A DNA stretch of 64,000 bases from Apostichopus japonicus (lineage: Eukaryota > Echinodermata > Holothuroidea > Aspidochirotida > Stichopodidae): assembly GCF_037975245.1 (NCBI RefSeq), contig NC_092578.1, positions 2,241,001-2,305,000 on the forward strand, given 5' to 3'. The notes beneath the pieces were generated by a model. It was given only the letters and a program-made list of their open reading frames with translations, did not search any database and had not been told where the DNA came from. How positions within the stretch are numbered: the first letter of the stretch is position 1; each line of letters starts with the position of its first letter. Of this stretch, positions 1-14,050 are shown in pieces. Position numbers and translations under genes: made by a program.

Positions 1-1017
1 TACTCACACTTTAGCTTAGAGCATGATACTCATTCTTGTAACTCAAACCAAGGGGAACCCTACTCTTATTCAAACTCATGCTGATGCACTTGTCCAAAAA
101 TTTGGTTTAAAATGTGACAAAGTGAGCTATAAACAGATCAGTAATCATGACCTTTTGAATTGAGAGCCGTAAACATAATAAATGGAAATAATTTCAGAAT
201 GTGGAGGTTGAATTGATTCTTCATGTGTCCTGAATGAAAAGACTTAGTAAAAATTAACAATCGATCAATCAATCAACTTCTTTTGCATTGCAATAATGTT
301 GAGCAGGTTATTATAAAATGCTACCCCCCCTTGCCCCAAATGTTTGAGGTGTCAGACACTGGGGTTAACCTTGTACTCCTTGCATAGTGTTTTATCATGG
401 TTATCTGGTAATTTGTCAAAAAGATGTGGCTTTTGAGTAAATTGTTATAATTTCCAGAATGATCATCACATAGTGAGCAATGTGTGGCTTAATCTTTATG
501 GTTGCGATTATTAACGGCAGATGTACCAGCAAAAGGAAAAGAAAGTCTGGATTTTTGTGGTCTTTTATCTCCTTTACTTCCAAGAAATGATTCAGAATGC
601 TGTATCTTGTCAAGTTGAAGGGGGAGGGGGGGGGGGGGGGAAACAAACCTAAAAGAAGGCTAGAAAATTTGATAGAGAATAAAACATAATATTCTTGTAT
701 CATAACTGAAAGTATTTTTGAGCCTTTGTCGACTTGCATCATACCCTTGCATAAAGTGGTCTTTAAACACAAGCTTTTCTAACAATATCAGCGGAAAAAT
801 TATTAAATGCTTGTTTATTTAATATTGCTGTAAGGTGCTTCCAGCTTGCCAGGAATGTTTTCATAATAGTTATCAGAGATCTCTTCTGAGATCTTGGGGA
901 ATATCTCCGTATATCGGTGTGACGTGATTGTGAAGCATGTCGTAGTTAGGTCTGTATGGCTTCTCTCTCCCAGTAATTATTATCCTGAATTATCTTTGTC
1001 CTTCCTGTGTCGTATAG
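1..1017. other. No exon recognised; probably RhoGAP intron
   Basis: This is AT-rich sequence with a poly-C/poly-G stretch near 625-640 and no conserved reading frame. It lies directly upstream of the first recognised RhoGAP exon, which starts in mid-codon, so it is most likely intron of that gene. The PDZ and PH exons expected for ARHGAP21/23 were not seen here. Confidence 0.5.
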
Positions 1018-2656
1018 ATGCATCCAACATAAAGCAGAGAGGAAGCCAGAGGCATTCCAAGAAAACACGAAAGAAGCCGTTACCGCCCAATCAGGAGGAG
1101 CTGGATAATGACAGCTTGACGTTCGGTATACCTCTAGAATACTTACCTACCTCATCGACTAATGAGGTAATTAATTAACGGTTCTGCTACACGATTATAT
1201 CTATTTCTGGTTGATAGAAAACCTTGTGTGACGTAATAACAAGTAACAAGATACTGTAGGAGAAAATTCTCTTGTATTTAATATATTATATAAGGTAACT
1301 AACAACAGTGTTCTAACAAGTTATAAAACATATCAAGTTCTTTAAATTACTTGTATTATTTAAATCATTGGAATTTGTTTAATTTTCAGCACTTTTTCAA
1401 AAGAATTGAAAGTGTATGTGTTACCTGCTTTGCAGTAATATCAGATGGCTTGCCTTTTGAACTTAACCTCTCGTACTCACAAAACAAGATGTTGAACTTA
1501 ACTCTTGCTTTCTTCATTTAATATCCCGATTTCTAGTACTCCATTGAAATTGTTCATAATTTGAAAATTTGACTTTTGCTAATTTTGTATTATTAATGAA
1601 TCAGTTAACTTAAATTAATTAAGTAGTTGATCAATCAATCAATGAATATTTTGTGTGAGTTAATAGAATTACTGTATATATTGTCTTGCAGTTTGTTCCA
1701 TTATTCCTGGAGAAGTGTTGTTCCATTGTGGAGACATTTGGCTTAGATGTAGTGGGTGTTTACAGAGTGCCTGGCAACACAGGTGGTATTGGTTATCTAA
1801 AGAGTGAACTCCAAGCAGACATCAGGGAGTTGGACTTTAGGGATGAGGTAATGTATCTTACAAGAGTGTTCTGAAGAACTTTATGAATAGAATATATAAA
1901 CTCACAAGTTATAGCTTGAATATTGTAGTTGTGGAGTGTAGAGTTCATATATTGATTACAAGAAGGGGGGAAGTCAAAGGTCATTTGAGGTCACATTTTG
2001 GAATCTTAGATAATGACACTTAAACTACATACTTGCATACATATGCAGTGATTAGTGTTACAACATTATTGTTTGCCGTGGATGTCAAAGAAACTCCAGA
2101 ACACGGGTTTCACTTCTCCAGGACTCGGGGAATCTATACGGATTACATTTAGTTACCTAACCTATTACATCAAAATCTATATTAATACAAATAAATATTC
2201 TAATACTGATTATAATTGGAACTGGTTGCGACTTAATGTTTCACAAGTTTGATGATCGTCAAACCACAACTAAATATAAGTTATATTTCATTAGTACATG
2301 AAGTGCTACTGAATGGTATTGAACACTGATCGGATACATATGGTTACAAATATATATATATTAAAATAATCTGAATTTCTAAAACTTCTGCTCAATTCAG
2401 CAGAAATCAGTAAGTCGCTTTGACTTTACAACCATGCGGACAATCTTCTCTATTAAATAGTTTCAATTCCTGCTACTCCTTGTCACTTTCGGTGATCATG
2501 CACTGAAGAAGAGCTAGTTTTGCTCGAAAGCTCTGCAAAAACCAAACATTGGCTGTTTTACTTCCAATTACTTCCCTAATTTAATTATTGTATCTCACTC
2601 GAGATCCCGCCTTTCTCTAAATGTAGCATAGTTGTTTAACAGTTTTTCCGTTATTC

Positions 2657-2752
<96 letters not shown>

Positions 2753-5731
2753 GTATACAAAGATCTATTTCTATTTTTCAACAGAGATGGAGAGACGTTA
2801 ATGTGATCAGCAGTCTTTTGAAGTATTTCTTCCGTAAGTTGCCAAACCCTCTCATTCCATCAGAGCAGTACTCATTCTTCATCCAGGCAAACCGAACTAA
2901 AGATCCAGCCCAGAGGATGGCCAACATACGACGAGAAATCCATAACTTGCCAGAGCACCATTTTGCTGCCCTCCAGTTCTTGATTAAGCACCTCAAACTG
3001 ATCTCCAATAACTGTAGCGTAAACAAAATGGAGGTTCGGAACCTGGCCATAGTTTTTGGTCCTACTTTAATACGTACGGCGGACGATAACATGGTACAAA
3101 TGGTGCAGGATATGTCAGACCAATGTAAGATAGTTGAGAGCGTCATCGAACATTGTGATTGGTTCTTCTGTGAGGACGTGGAGAGTCAGCAGAATATTCC
3201 CCATGATGCTTTGCCAGGGGCTGATATCATGACAGATGCAAATGTTTTACTTACTAAAGCAAGGGAAGACAAAAAGAACAGTAAGTACAATCTCAAAATG
3301 TTTTCTTAATATTCACGGCAAAAAGTATCTGTAAATGCATAAGAATGGGCCGAAGAAATGGGGACTACGGCAGTGTAATATAATAATAATATTTGATTTT
3401 TATATAGCGCTTTACACCAGCGATAGGTCTCAAGCGCTTTACAGACGTTATATTACACCTGGTCAATGATAACCTGTCCCAGAGACAAGCCCTCCAGTCG
3501 GCAGCAGTTATATACTGCGCCCAGTGACAAGTTACGTCACAGGTACCCATTTAACTCCTGGGTGGAGAGAGGCAAGTGAGATAAAGCATCTTGCCCAAGG
3601 ACACAAAGCAATGAACTATGCAGGAATCTAACCAGCAATCTTTGGATCACGAGTCCAACGCCATAGCCAATTGGCCACCATGCTCTCTAAACACTGCGAG
3701 ATATGTACAAGTTCTGTCCATAAATAGAGAAGTACTTAATTAACAGGCTAGACACTATTGAGAACAAATAGTCATACAAAAGGCAGATCGATTGACTTTA
3801 ATTTGTAATGTTCATCCCATCTTCTGTGACATTTGTATTCTTGGATGGTCAAATTTCCCCCTGAGGTTGACTGATGGACAAATGGTTTCGTAACATTCAC
3901 ACAAGGCATTTGAAGTCACCGGAGGTCTCAAACAGTTAAACGACAGGTACATTAATGTCACAGTCGAATTAAATATTTTGGTTTGTAGGTTTTGTAACAA
4001 TAATATTACTTTGTTTTGCATGAAATTTTCCGCATGCTTTGTTATCCGATTTTCCATTCTAGTGTAATTTTGTTACCAATTTGAATCATTTACTTAAGAT
4101 CAAGGTCTGATATGCTGTAATTTTTTCTCTTTTCAGATGAAACTATATCACCTAAGGACATAGTGGCCTCTGTTCTCAGTGCGGCCAATAGGAAACTGAA
4201 GAAACCAGATCGTCGTTCCATTGACGCCTCCAAGGACACTGATGAGAAGGATGGTGGCCAGTCTACCACTTCCTCAAACTCTAAAGCATCAACTAGAGGA
4301 AGCTCACGGACCGAGTCGCAGTCAACAGAAGCAGACTCGTCGGTCGGCTGCGTGGACGGCCAGACTCCGACAAGTTTTTCGTTGGATCCCAAAGATGGTG
4401 ACAACCATGCTGACATTTCTAACTTTATGTTTCCAGAGGAGTTTACTTTTGGTTCTGTCAGAGGTAGAACTCTCGAAGATAATTCTCCTAATTCCAAGAG
4501 GACTTTTCACAATAATTCCAAAGACCGGCATCAGAAGGGTGATGGAACGGCGAACTGGATCATGAGGGACGACGCCCCGAGGTACCAATGGAAACAGACG
4601 GAATATTCAAAGGAAAGAGAAATCATAGAACAGCAACACAAGCTAGCTGTGCAGGACTATGAGAAGGAAGAAAGTACAAATTTAGATGAAATATTTCGAT
4701 CTAAAGAGAGATTAAAAGATTTCTGTTCAAGTAAAACAAGTGCAATCGAAACAGTAGTCACAGTAGACACACAGTCTGTAACATCGGATTATTCCACTAC
4801 GTCCTCAAATAACAATAACTGCTTTACCGATCATTCAACAAGAACTACTGATAGGGGACGTAAAAGCAGTACCTCACTAACCCCAGATTCGAATGTCTCC
4901 TCCGAAGATAGCGAATTCTTTCGTTCCATCACAGCTGCTTATGAAGTGAAATATCAGAGTTTATTCAACAAAGAATCTGACGAAAGCAGCACGTTAGTTG
5001 GAGAAGAAAGTGAAAATTCCTCTTCTGTTTCAGGAACGGAGCAAAGACCAGATAACTTTCCTCGGAGTAAATCATTTACAAGCGGTCAGCTTTTGGCTTG
5101 CAGTCAGTCTCCACAAAAGAGTGATAACGTTAGTCGACCGACATCGTTAGGTCTGGGAGATAGAAGGAATTCACTCAAACTTTCAGCTGCTTCGCAATCT
5201 CTCCTTGTATCCCCAAGAAGTCCTCAGAAGAAAACTAAAATTGAAGTCACAATTGTTTATGAAAAATCAGAGGTAACACCTCAACTGGAGAAAAAGACAA
5301 AATGTCACTCTTTGGAAAGTAGTCCCGAAAAGAAACAGGCTCTGAGCCCGGCTGCACGAAAGGAGAAAAATAGGCAACAGAGGAGAAGAAGGCACACCCT
5401 GGGAGGACCGAACGAGGCCAGAAACAGTCAGAAAATAGTAGAAATTACGTTAGTAGGCGAGCACACAACCACTAAGAGTGAGAATGCTTCACCCGTCAGG
5501 AGGCTTAAATCTTCCCAATCGTTCGGTAAAGCCTCCGATATAAAGGAGAGGGAGAAGAGAAGGAACTGCTCGAGTAATCCAAACTTGATAGATGGAGTCT
5601 TGGACGGTGGGAAGAGTTTAACGTTACCGTCAAAGAAGAAACCAGCAAGTCCTACAAAGTCTGATAAAGATTACCACCCTCAGAAATTAAATACTAAACA
5701 GGAATTCTTTGAAATTCAGGCTGCTCTGTGA
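1018..5731 (+). CDS. ARHGAP21/23-like: ARHGAP21/23-type Rho GTPase-activating protein, C-terminal half (5' partial)
   Basis: Four coding exons join in phase: 1018-1166, 1692-1847, 2785-3280 and 4137-5731 (stop TGA 5729-5731). The first begins after an AG acceptor in mid-codon, so the gene starts upstream of the window. The first three exons encode a RhoGAP domain: FGIPLEYLP, the arginine-finger loop [12 protein letters not shown], then [32 protein letters not shown] and a C-terminal HCDWFF. This order and wording match the ARHGAP21/23 family, large PDZ-PH-RhoGAP proteins that act on Cdc42/Rho at Golgi and cell junctions (family knowledge). The long last exon encodes a Ser/Thr-rich, charged, low-complexity tail of about 530 residues. 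It keeps two family landmarks, TSDYSTTSS and RRRRHTLGG. The PDZ and PH regions are not visible. Orthology to 21 versus 23 cannot be decided; invertebrates usually have one gene. Confidence 0.9.
2659..2746. repeat. (AT)n microsatellite, 88 bp
   Basis: An uninterrupted AT dinucleotide run ends 38 bp before the acceptor of the third visible RhoGAP exon (exon starts at 2785). It overlaps the region where the branch point and pyrimidine tract would lie. Length variation between individuals is expected. Confidence 0.97.
3376..3690 (-). mobile_element. tRNA-derived SINE, minus orientation, in a RhoGAP intron
   Basis: Read on the minus strand, the element opens with a tRNA-like head. An A-box-like TGGCCAATTGGCTATGG is followed by CGTTGGACTCGTGATCC and a B-box-like GGTTAGATTCC (consensus GGTTCGANTCC). 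A body with CTTGGGCAAGATGC follows. The tail has two AAGCGCT blocks, then TATATAAAAATC and an (ATT)n run. The layout of Pol III head, conserved body and A/T-rich tail is that of a SINE of the kind widespread in marine invertebrate genomes. The limits are approximate because no clear target duplication was seen. Confidence 0.75.
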
Positions 5732-8650
5732 TCACTCATAAATGAAATCTGTGATATTTTTAGGTATGATCATGCTTCATGTATGGTCATGCTTCATGGT
5801 CTTTGTGAATCCTGTATGAAACTCAATGGTTACTGATTAAGTGTGCTTGAACATGTTTAATGATTCCTGATTAAGTGTGCTTGAACATGTTTAATGATTC
5901 CTGATTAAGTGTGCTTGAACATGTTTAATGATTCTTGATTAAGTGTGCTTGAACCTGTTTAATGATTCCTGATTAAGTGTGCTTGAACCTGTTTAATGGG
6001 CTGTGGTGGCAGTCTTTTACATCTGTACTATGATCCAGGTTTTCAAATCACTGTATATTCATAATGGGACCTCCCCCCCCTCCCTCTCATCCCTGTCTGT
6101 TGAACTGTTATCATATGTTAGTGACTACAGTAGCCTGTTATACTTACTGTTTGGTGCATTTTAATAATCTGTGACCCATCTTGCCCCCCTATGTATGAGA
6201 CAGTTATAACAAATATAGTAATAATAATTTTTAGTTTACATTGTGGTAATATGTCCTAATCTAGCATGTTTGTCAGTCACTGTAGCCTCTGGTTACATCA
6301 TCTACCTTAAAACTTGTCACAAATGCTGGCTTTGGGATAACAGTCATGACAAGATGCATTCACACTAAAGTATTAACTTTAGGGTTTCATAACCTCAGAG
6401 ATCGAACGAGTTGTGTTTATATGTGTCATTGATCATTTCAAAAGACAACCGATATAAATACTTAACATCTACTGAATGCTGTTGATAAGGATTTACAATG
6501 AAGATTAATTCATCACTTTGTTCACTTTTTGTTTGCTTGAACATCAACTCAAATATTTGTGCATATCAATTCGATTCTTGGTTTCTATGGTGATCAGCAA
6601 TGTTGTTATGATTAGATAATTTAAGATTCTGCTGGTATTAATCGATACTTTCATTTTACATCAGTTTTATCTGATATTTGAGCTCTTTCTGCACCCCCTT
6701 CATTCCACATATTTTGTTGGTTTTTTTTTACTGTGGCATTTCTATTATATTTTCATTCCCTTTTGTACAAATGGATGGGGAAGGGGCTGGATTTGTCATC
6801 GCTGTAACTGTTTAGCATACATTGTTCTTAGGCAAAACAGAAACTGCAGATGCTTACAAATTTAAAATATATAAAAAATTGAAAAATAATAACAAATCTT
6901 GTGAAACAATGTGAAGACTTGTTGGAGTGAAACAGTTAACTAAAATATAAAAATAGCACTTTTCATGGTATCATCAATAAGGTAAAATAGCTGTTTTCTA
7001 GCACATAGATGTACTTTTTCCAGAACTATGCTGTTAGTGTGTTTCATATTTGTGTCAAGACAGATGCTTTAAATAGCCCCACCCCCCCACCCCCCATTAG
7101 CATATATTTACAACAGAAACTTTGAAAACTCACATTTTCCTGGCAAAATGTACCAAACCAGATTTTGCATGCAAGAATGGAGGCAGAGGGTTTTGTTATG
7201 TACTAAAAAGGTATATCTTCAGCTGCTTGCAAACATTTTCAGTGAAAAGAGATCACTTCATTGTTGGGTATAAAATACTGCATCAGTTATTACTGTAGTA
7301 AACTAGATGGCAGGGGAATATAGTTGAAGATTGAAAGTCAAGATTTGCTGGCTTTGTTTGTATTCTTAACGAAGTTGCTTAATAATGAATTACCAAAATA
7401 TGATTCTGTCTTTCTGTGTCATTTTCAAACCTCTGAATTTAGGAGGTATTTTTGTTTGAAAACTTCACTTGGGGTTGAGAGAAACAAGGCTGCAAGCCAG
7501 ACCAGATACTTAAATATCTTTTTACCTTGAGTGTTTTGCCTGATTAGACGTGCAGAGTTGGTTTCATGTTTCACGAGCGAGGATAAAAACAAATAGTTAA
7601 ACTAAATCAAGGTGAAAAAATCTTTATTCAGTGAGTTCTTGCAATGATAAGGAATTATGTCTTTGGGCTATTTGGAATCATGTTGTATCAGTCATATTGT
7701 GTGTATGTATGTGTATATGTATGTGTGTATCATGTGGAACATGCAATCTTGTGTTATCTGTAATATTTGGTTACCATATATTCATGTGAAATCAAACAGA
7801 CTCTTGTTTCTTGTAACAAGATGAATGACTATATCAATTCAACGTGCTTCCTTTTACCGGCAGTCTACAAAAAGATTTGATTATTTAATTGATTAAAATA
7901 TATTACTTCGGTCTTGGTAAACAAATTAAAGCCTCTCCTGTGATTTGTACTCGATTAGCTTTAAAGTTTGAAATTCCTGCTTATCAGTGATGGGACGTTT
8001 CATTGTTTTGTCATAGGTCAGGGTTTTCTTTGCCTATGGACGCTGGTTTTATGTATTTACTACCTGATACAGTTGATGAGCAGTATTTTTGGTTAAAAAA
8101 GGTATACTTTAGTTCACAGATTTTTAACTTCTTAAAAAGGAATAAATTTTATGATATTATCACTAAACTTAGCTTAAAAATGAAGTGTTTTTCTTTTAAT
8201 AGAGTGTTGTACTAGTTCATGGAACGGTCGGGTGATGGGAGGGCCAGAGAACATTTAGAATTATAGATATATTTTCGTCTTGAATATTTCCAAGGTTCAT
8301 TTTTCAAAAGGTGTACTGCGGTTGGTAAGTGGACTTTGTAGTCATAACAATCGTTTTGGAATCTCTCCTGTGTAACTTGTGATATAAATCTCAGAGTGGC
8401 ATTAGTACATTTACTTGTGTAGAATACAATATATAATAATTCACAGGGTGTATGTAACTAAAATGATTATGATACCTGTAAATACTCATAGTCCTAAGAT
8501 GTACTTCATTGAGGTGTGCTTCATATTACTGTATAGTCTATGTGCAGTGACTTAGTGCTCATATTTATTGTAATATCTTACTAGCTTTGTCCTCCATTGA
8601 CTGTCCCAGTATATGCACGTAATAAAAGCTTACGTACTTGTATTTTATGT
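5732..8650 (+). other. Probable long 3' UTR / downstream region of the RhoGAP gene
   Basis: No coding sequence was recognised. The stretch follows the RhoGAP stop codon and contains AATAAA hexamers at 8141-8146 and 8621-8626, so a long 3' UTR ending near 8640 is possible. Only transcript data can fix the end. Confidence 0.4.
5835..5999. repeat. 34-bp tandem repeat, about 5 copies
   Basis: A unit beginning GATTAAGTGTGCTTGAAC recurs at 5835, 5869, 5903, 5937 and 5971, an exact 34-bp period. A few substitutions (ACATG to ACCTG) mark the last copies. It lies about 100 bp after the RhoGAP stop codon, probably in the 3' UTR. Confidence 0.95.
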
Positions 8651-9374
8651 AATCAAATAACCGATAATTAAGTCTGAGCACCATGTTTGTCATTGAAGTT
8701 ATTTGGATGTAATGATTGATGTTATCTGAAGTAGCCAAGCTAGCTGTTGGTATTAATCACATTGCAAACTTTATATATATATTCAAAACTTTACGAATGT
8801 TCAGATTTTATATTTCTTTTGCCAGGTCTTTTTCTCAAGAACTTGAAAAAATTCTTTCTTCCATCACAAAAGACCTTGCAGAGTAAAATTTTTATTTTGA
8901 AAAAATCAGTTTTTCTGTATGCTGTAGTTTTCTGAGATTTGTTTTCCTAAAGGAACATTTTTGCAACTTCACAATGAATATGGAGAGTCGTATATAAATT
9001 TTTGTCAGCTCTGCTCTTTCAGGTAATATTTCATCCTGCTATTCTTATTCATTTAATCAAGTTTACTTAGCCATGAATGGACAGATGTGACAGTCATTAT
9101 TTACTCTTGTGTTGTACTTGTGTTGTGTTACCACCACCCCCATCCCCTTCCTCTTCCCTCCTCTATGGTCTTTCCCCCTCTGGTGTTTATTTATGCATAA
9201 TTTTCCTACAGATACCCTTTTTGATGCAACTTCAAGCAGGGTATCAACTAAATGTACATGATGTGCTTGGCTCTTTAAGTTCATTTTGTATGATTCTGTA
9301 ATTCAAGTCTTACAGTTTATAAACGACGTACTTAAATGGAGTCATACCTTCTCACCCTGACAGGGAGAATGGGT

Positions 9375-9491
9375 ATATTACAAGAGGAACCCTTGAGTGA
9401 GGGATTAGGTTGGAGGAGGGTATGTGGAGGGGATATTACAAGAGGAACCCTTGAGTGAGGGATTAGGTTGGAGGAGGGTATGTGGAAGGGG
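9375..9491. repeat. 58-bp tandem duplication, two copies
   Basis: The segment starting ATATTACAAGAGGAACCC at 9375 is repeated at 9433, with one substitution visible near the end. Two head-to-tail copies have a 58-bp period. Confidence 0.95.
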
Positions 9492-12400
9492 ATTAGTAGA
9501 ACAAAAATAAAATGTGTAGCATCCTTGTGGTCACGTTTGCTATTTGTAGCATCTTGACATTGGTTGAGTTACAACTATGTAGAAGTGTCAGGTCAAAGGT
9601 CAATACAAACAGTCTATTTTAACATGATGCAGTTCAGTAAGAATTGTCTCCAAGACATGAGAATGAGACCAATGGACAGACCTACACAGATGAATAATCA
9701 ACAGAAGATAGGTAGATGCATAGACATAACTTTACACAGACCGATAGATTTTCACACGGACAAACTTTACGTAGACATGCTTGGATACAGTACTAGGTCA
9801 TGTTGATAGATATACTGCCTTAGAAAAGGTCATGACCCTAAACAATTACACAGACTTGCAGACAGATAACCATGGTAACAGAATGTCACAAATTTATAAG
9901 AAGTGTAGTCACATGTTGGTGCCAAATCTATGAACCCTACTATTTCAACTTTTGAATGGTGTTACAAGGTTTGGCAAATGGGTAAAGAAATGGACAGATG
10001 TTATCTAAGTTAAGTCAATAACATTCTCCAGGTGTCAGTTGTAATCTAGCTTCAAATCCCATAATGCATTCTATTATAAGCTTGCACGCACCATGACTTA
10101 TCCTGCTGGTAGGTTCCCAACAAATCACATAAAATTATTAAGCAAAAGAAAAAGTTGTAACAGAAGAGAGCTGGTACAACTTTGGTTTTCTAGTAAACAA
10201 ACTTTGAGAAGAAAAAAAATTGCACAAATGAAGATGCTAGTATATACAATGGAGTTAAATGTGCCCATGTTGTCTAACAAAAAAATGCATAAATAAATTT
10301 ACCATGTTTATTTCTCCTGACTTGAACATAGAGGTTAAAATTATGGTGATGTACTCTGGTCCATCATTCATGTATAATGTGATTTTGTATGTACTAAATT
10401 AAATGAATCATTAAAGGCAATTAAATTTGTGGTAATTATTAATTTCACTCTCAATTTAGTTGTGTTTCATCAGGGAGTAGAGGATGATGTTCACTTTGCA
10501 AATGACTTGAAATAAATTTTCAATAAATAAATAAATATGTTTTCATTAAAAGGTTAATGTTCTATTATACCTTATGTATTTGCTTAAAAAAAATTGTCAA
10601 CTTAAGGATTCATTTGCCAAAGTTATTTCATTAAAAATTTTAAAAAACTTTCACGTTGCTTATACTTTTTCAGTCATAAATGATGAAGATAAAAATCTCT
10701 TCATCACTTTCATTCATTAACATCTTGAGTCTTTTGTGAAAATGGTTAAATAAAGCACAAAAAAAATTGTTTAGCTGCTCACTGTTAATGTTGAAAAATA
10801 CTACATGAATCTATATTCAATAGACCTACAATTCAATGTATTGAATTTATGAGTTAATTTCTTGTAAACAGTCCAGTTTTGTGATCTCTACTGATTCCAA
10901 AAATATGTTGTCGACAATGTTTCTCTCCTTCTTGTTTGCACGTGTCTGTTAACAATGTTTTTTTTTTTTATATAGATAACCAGTAGCCTAATCATGAGAG
11001 TGCTTGGTTAAATTCCAAGCTTCACTGGTATGCATTAGAGGCTTAAGTGTCCAACGCAATTACCCTTTGCTATTTTCAATTTATTTCGACATTTTCATTA
11101 GATTTTGGTGCAGATTTATTCAATTGAAATACAATTTATCTTGACCAGGTTGACAAAAGAGTTTTATTTACCCTTCATAAAGTCTTGTCAGTTATTGACT
11201 CTTTTTTTTAAATTTTAGTATTTACCTTAAAATTCCAAAAGTTTTCTATTAAATCTCAAAATTCTATCAGGTGGGGGTATAACAACTACTCATCTCTCCA
11301 AATCTGTGAAACTACTTTCTGATGGTTTTCTTTAAAAAAAAATTGTTAATGTTTTTTATTTCTTTTCTGTCTGACCTAGCAACTTCTCTCAGACTTTATG
11401 GGACTCTCTCTTCTCAAATCTTTTTATATTTCACTTTGCATTATGAAGTTGAATTCACATTGCAACGAATGCTGAGTGTTTTCATTCGGAACTGTATTTG
11501 GGTTTTTTAAACAATTGTTCATGTAATATTTTATCTCTCTTTTTCTAAGTTTGTAAATTTTTTATTTTATTTCCAGCTGTTGTGAATTTACCCAGGATTC
11601 AATCAATGCTTTCTATTCTCTCTCTTTTTGTTGTCCTTTTTGCATTTTTCATCAACTTCTCGATAATTTTGTAAAGGATTTTGTACATATGAGTTATCCA
11701 CACCTGGTAAAGCAAAACCAAATTTGAATTCTTTTGGTGTGTCTGTATGTGTGGGTTTTTTTTAAAATAATAATGAATGAGAGAAAAAACTAAAAGTTGT
11801 TGTATAGAACAAATTATTATGGTATATAGTTGCTTGTAAATGTGCGCTGGTTTGTCTGTAAAATGTGTTATATATAGATTTTGTTGCATGAATAGTTCTC
11901 TAGGACATAAAATGTTTTATTTTCAAGAAGTAAAAAAGGAAATATGCAATTTGGCGAAATAAATAGCAATGCCAGATGGCTTGCTGAAAAACAAAACAAT
12001 TGTTGTCTTCCTTTTTCACTATGCCAGTTCTTTGGGGGGGAATTTTTTTTTTTTTGGGCTAATGCTTAATTTCCCTTAAGAATATTCTTCGTTAACGTGA
12101 CTGCTACAGTTGCACTCCAGTACCGAAGGCATGGAAACTATCTGGTTGATCTGTTGCATCCTATTCTGAACTAAACTTCAGTACATATTGAAGGATAAAA
12201 ACCCTTGGAAATTGGCCAAAATGGTAATACAAAATGCAAAGACTGGAGTCATATATGTTTGCAGAATCACAGTTCATTATGACCACAAGTGTTAAAACTG
12301 AATGACAATTTGTCCATTCAGACCTCCGCCTTCTCCCTCCTTTCCTCTATCACCCACCTCCTGCACCCATCTACAAAACTCCTCTCTTTTCTCAAACACT

Positions 12401-12688
12401 CTAACTAATTCATTGTAAGAGGAGAATCAGTCAATTTTATCATGGCTCAATCAAGACATTTCAGAACTAGAAATTTATTTCATCAACAGAGTTCTGCATT
12501 CATCAGGTGTGGATACACGGGGTGTGGGTGAATACCTTCGCTTTTTATCAAACTCCACAGAAAAAGTAGTTACTAAGCACAACCGGGCGCATAGCCGAAA
12601 TATGCCTCAGAAGTACACCACTGTATGTCTAAAATTCCCCCCGAACATTAGAATTGACTTCAATACTCGCAAAGGGCATGGCAACCTT

Positions 12689-12731
12689 AAGGCAGGTTCA
12701 TACGAAAACGCAGCGAGTATGAACCGGCCTT
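12689..12731. repeat. Hairpin with 15-bp arms
   Basis: The left arm AAGGCAGGTTCATAC (12689-12703) pairs with the right arm at 12717-12731 with one mismatch, across a 13-nt loop. The motif resembles one end of a small DNA element, but no second terminus was found. Confidence 0.7.
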
Positions 12732-14050
12732 AACTGCCTGAACAGGAACGATATTGAATACATGCTGCACATACAGCATAGATTGTACAATCGTTGGTAT
12801 CCTGCCAAGACAGCAACTTCAAGAGCAACGCTAAATGCAAATTAGACGATTCAAGAGGAAGTTAATATATTAAGTAATTGTATATACGGTGTCGCTCCAG
12901 GTTGAAGCGTCCTGCAAGTATCTTTTTCAGCCCATATCTTTATAAATTATATAACAAAGATATATAGAGCCTATTGCTCTATTGTGTAACTGTAATGTAA
13001 CTGTAAGGCTAGACTACTGTAGGCCTGATCATGTCGTACAATACTACTTTCTTCTGTATGGTAATCGGTTCAGCGAATGCAGCCTAACGCAACCGCAGAG
13101 GAAAGCAATATCCAAAATGGTTTGGGGGGGGGGGGGTGTATCCACTACCATTGGATGAAAGACAGATACGAAAGCTCAACACCAAATCTCATCGCCTCAA
13201 CTGGAATTCCTATAGGGCCTATAACTCAAAAACTAACAAGATTGAATAATAGTACTTTACTAATACTAGGCCTAGCCTAGTTAAGTTATTGCTCAGAAAT
13301 CAATCCTTGATTTATTCTTTACACATAGGTTAGTCCTATATATTGTTGATGAATACTCCAGCATAACTTCTTATCATCAGTACGTCAGTTAACCTAGTCA
13401 CTGATTTATTGCTGATGATGTACTATTAATTATAGTGAGGTCTCTGGGTGTGTTCCATCTTGTTTTATGAGGTTTTTGCATAATGTCTAGAGCACATGCA
13501 GAAGGAAATGAAGAATGGAAAATATACACTGTTAAGTGCTCCTCAGAGGCCACTTTGGTTCAACATAGTTTGACATTTTTGAGAACGTGAAAATCTCGTC
13601 AAAGACGGATTAAAACTCTTTGGGGTTGTATGTATACCTCTTCCATGGTGGGTGCAGAAAACCTATTATTTTTTTTGTGTGACTTTAAAGTTACATATGT
13701 TCCATAGAAATCAAAATTTTGCAATGTTGTGGATAACATAACCCAGGAAAGTTCATTTTAATCAAATCCTATACTTGAATTGTTACATTCTTTTTAACAG
13801 TCATTTTTGGCACTTAACGTTCCTTGACATTCTGTGGAGGTTTAATTATTTTAAGTTCAACTCAGTCTATCTAAAGAGTCAATTTGCTGGAGTATAACTG
13901 ACCCTGATGATACATGTACAGGCAATATGTGAAAGAAACTGAGACATTTGCACAAATTTCTTTGCAGTGTTCATGTAAGTTCTAACGGATTGCTTTGTAA
14001 CGAATGCTGAGAAGGGTGCATTGAGATTCATTTGAAGAAACCCTTGAGGG

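Larger units (their letters stand above)
8651..14050. other. Intergenic region, no gene recognised
   Basis: AT-rich sequence between the RhoGAP and ERCC3 genes. Short open frames are present but none shows a family signature, splice structure or codon pattern of a gene. It holds a 58-bp tandem duplication near 9.4 kb, a hairpin at 12.7 kb and poly-A/T tracts. The ERCC3 promoter must lie in its right end, but no core element was convincing. Confidence 0.6.

Noticed and set aside
10980-11045. Possible SINE remnant with GGTTAAATTCC
   Set aside because: A-box region is too degenerate and no tail or duplication is visible.
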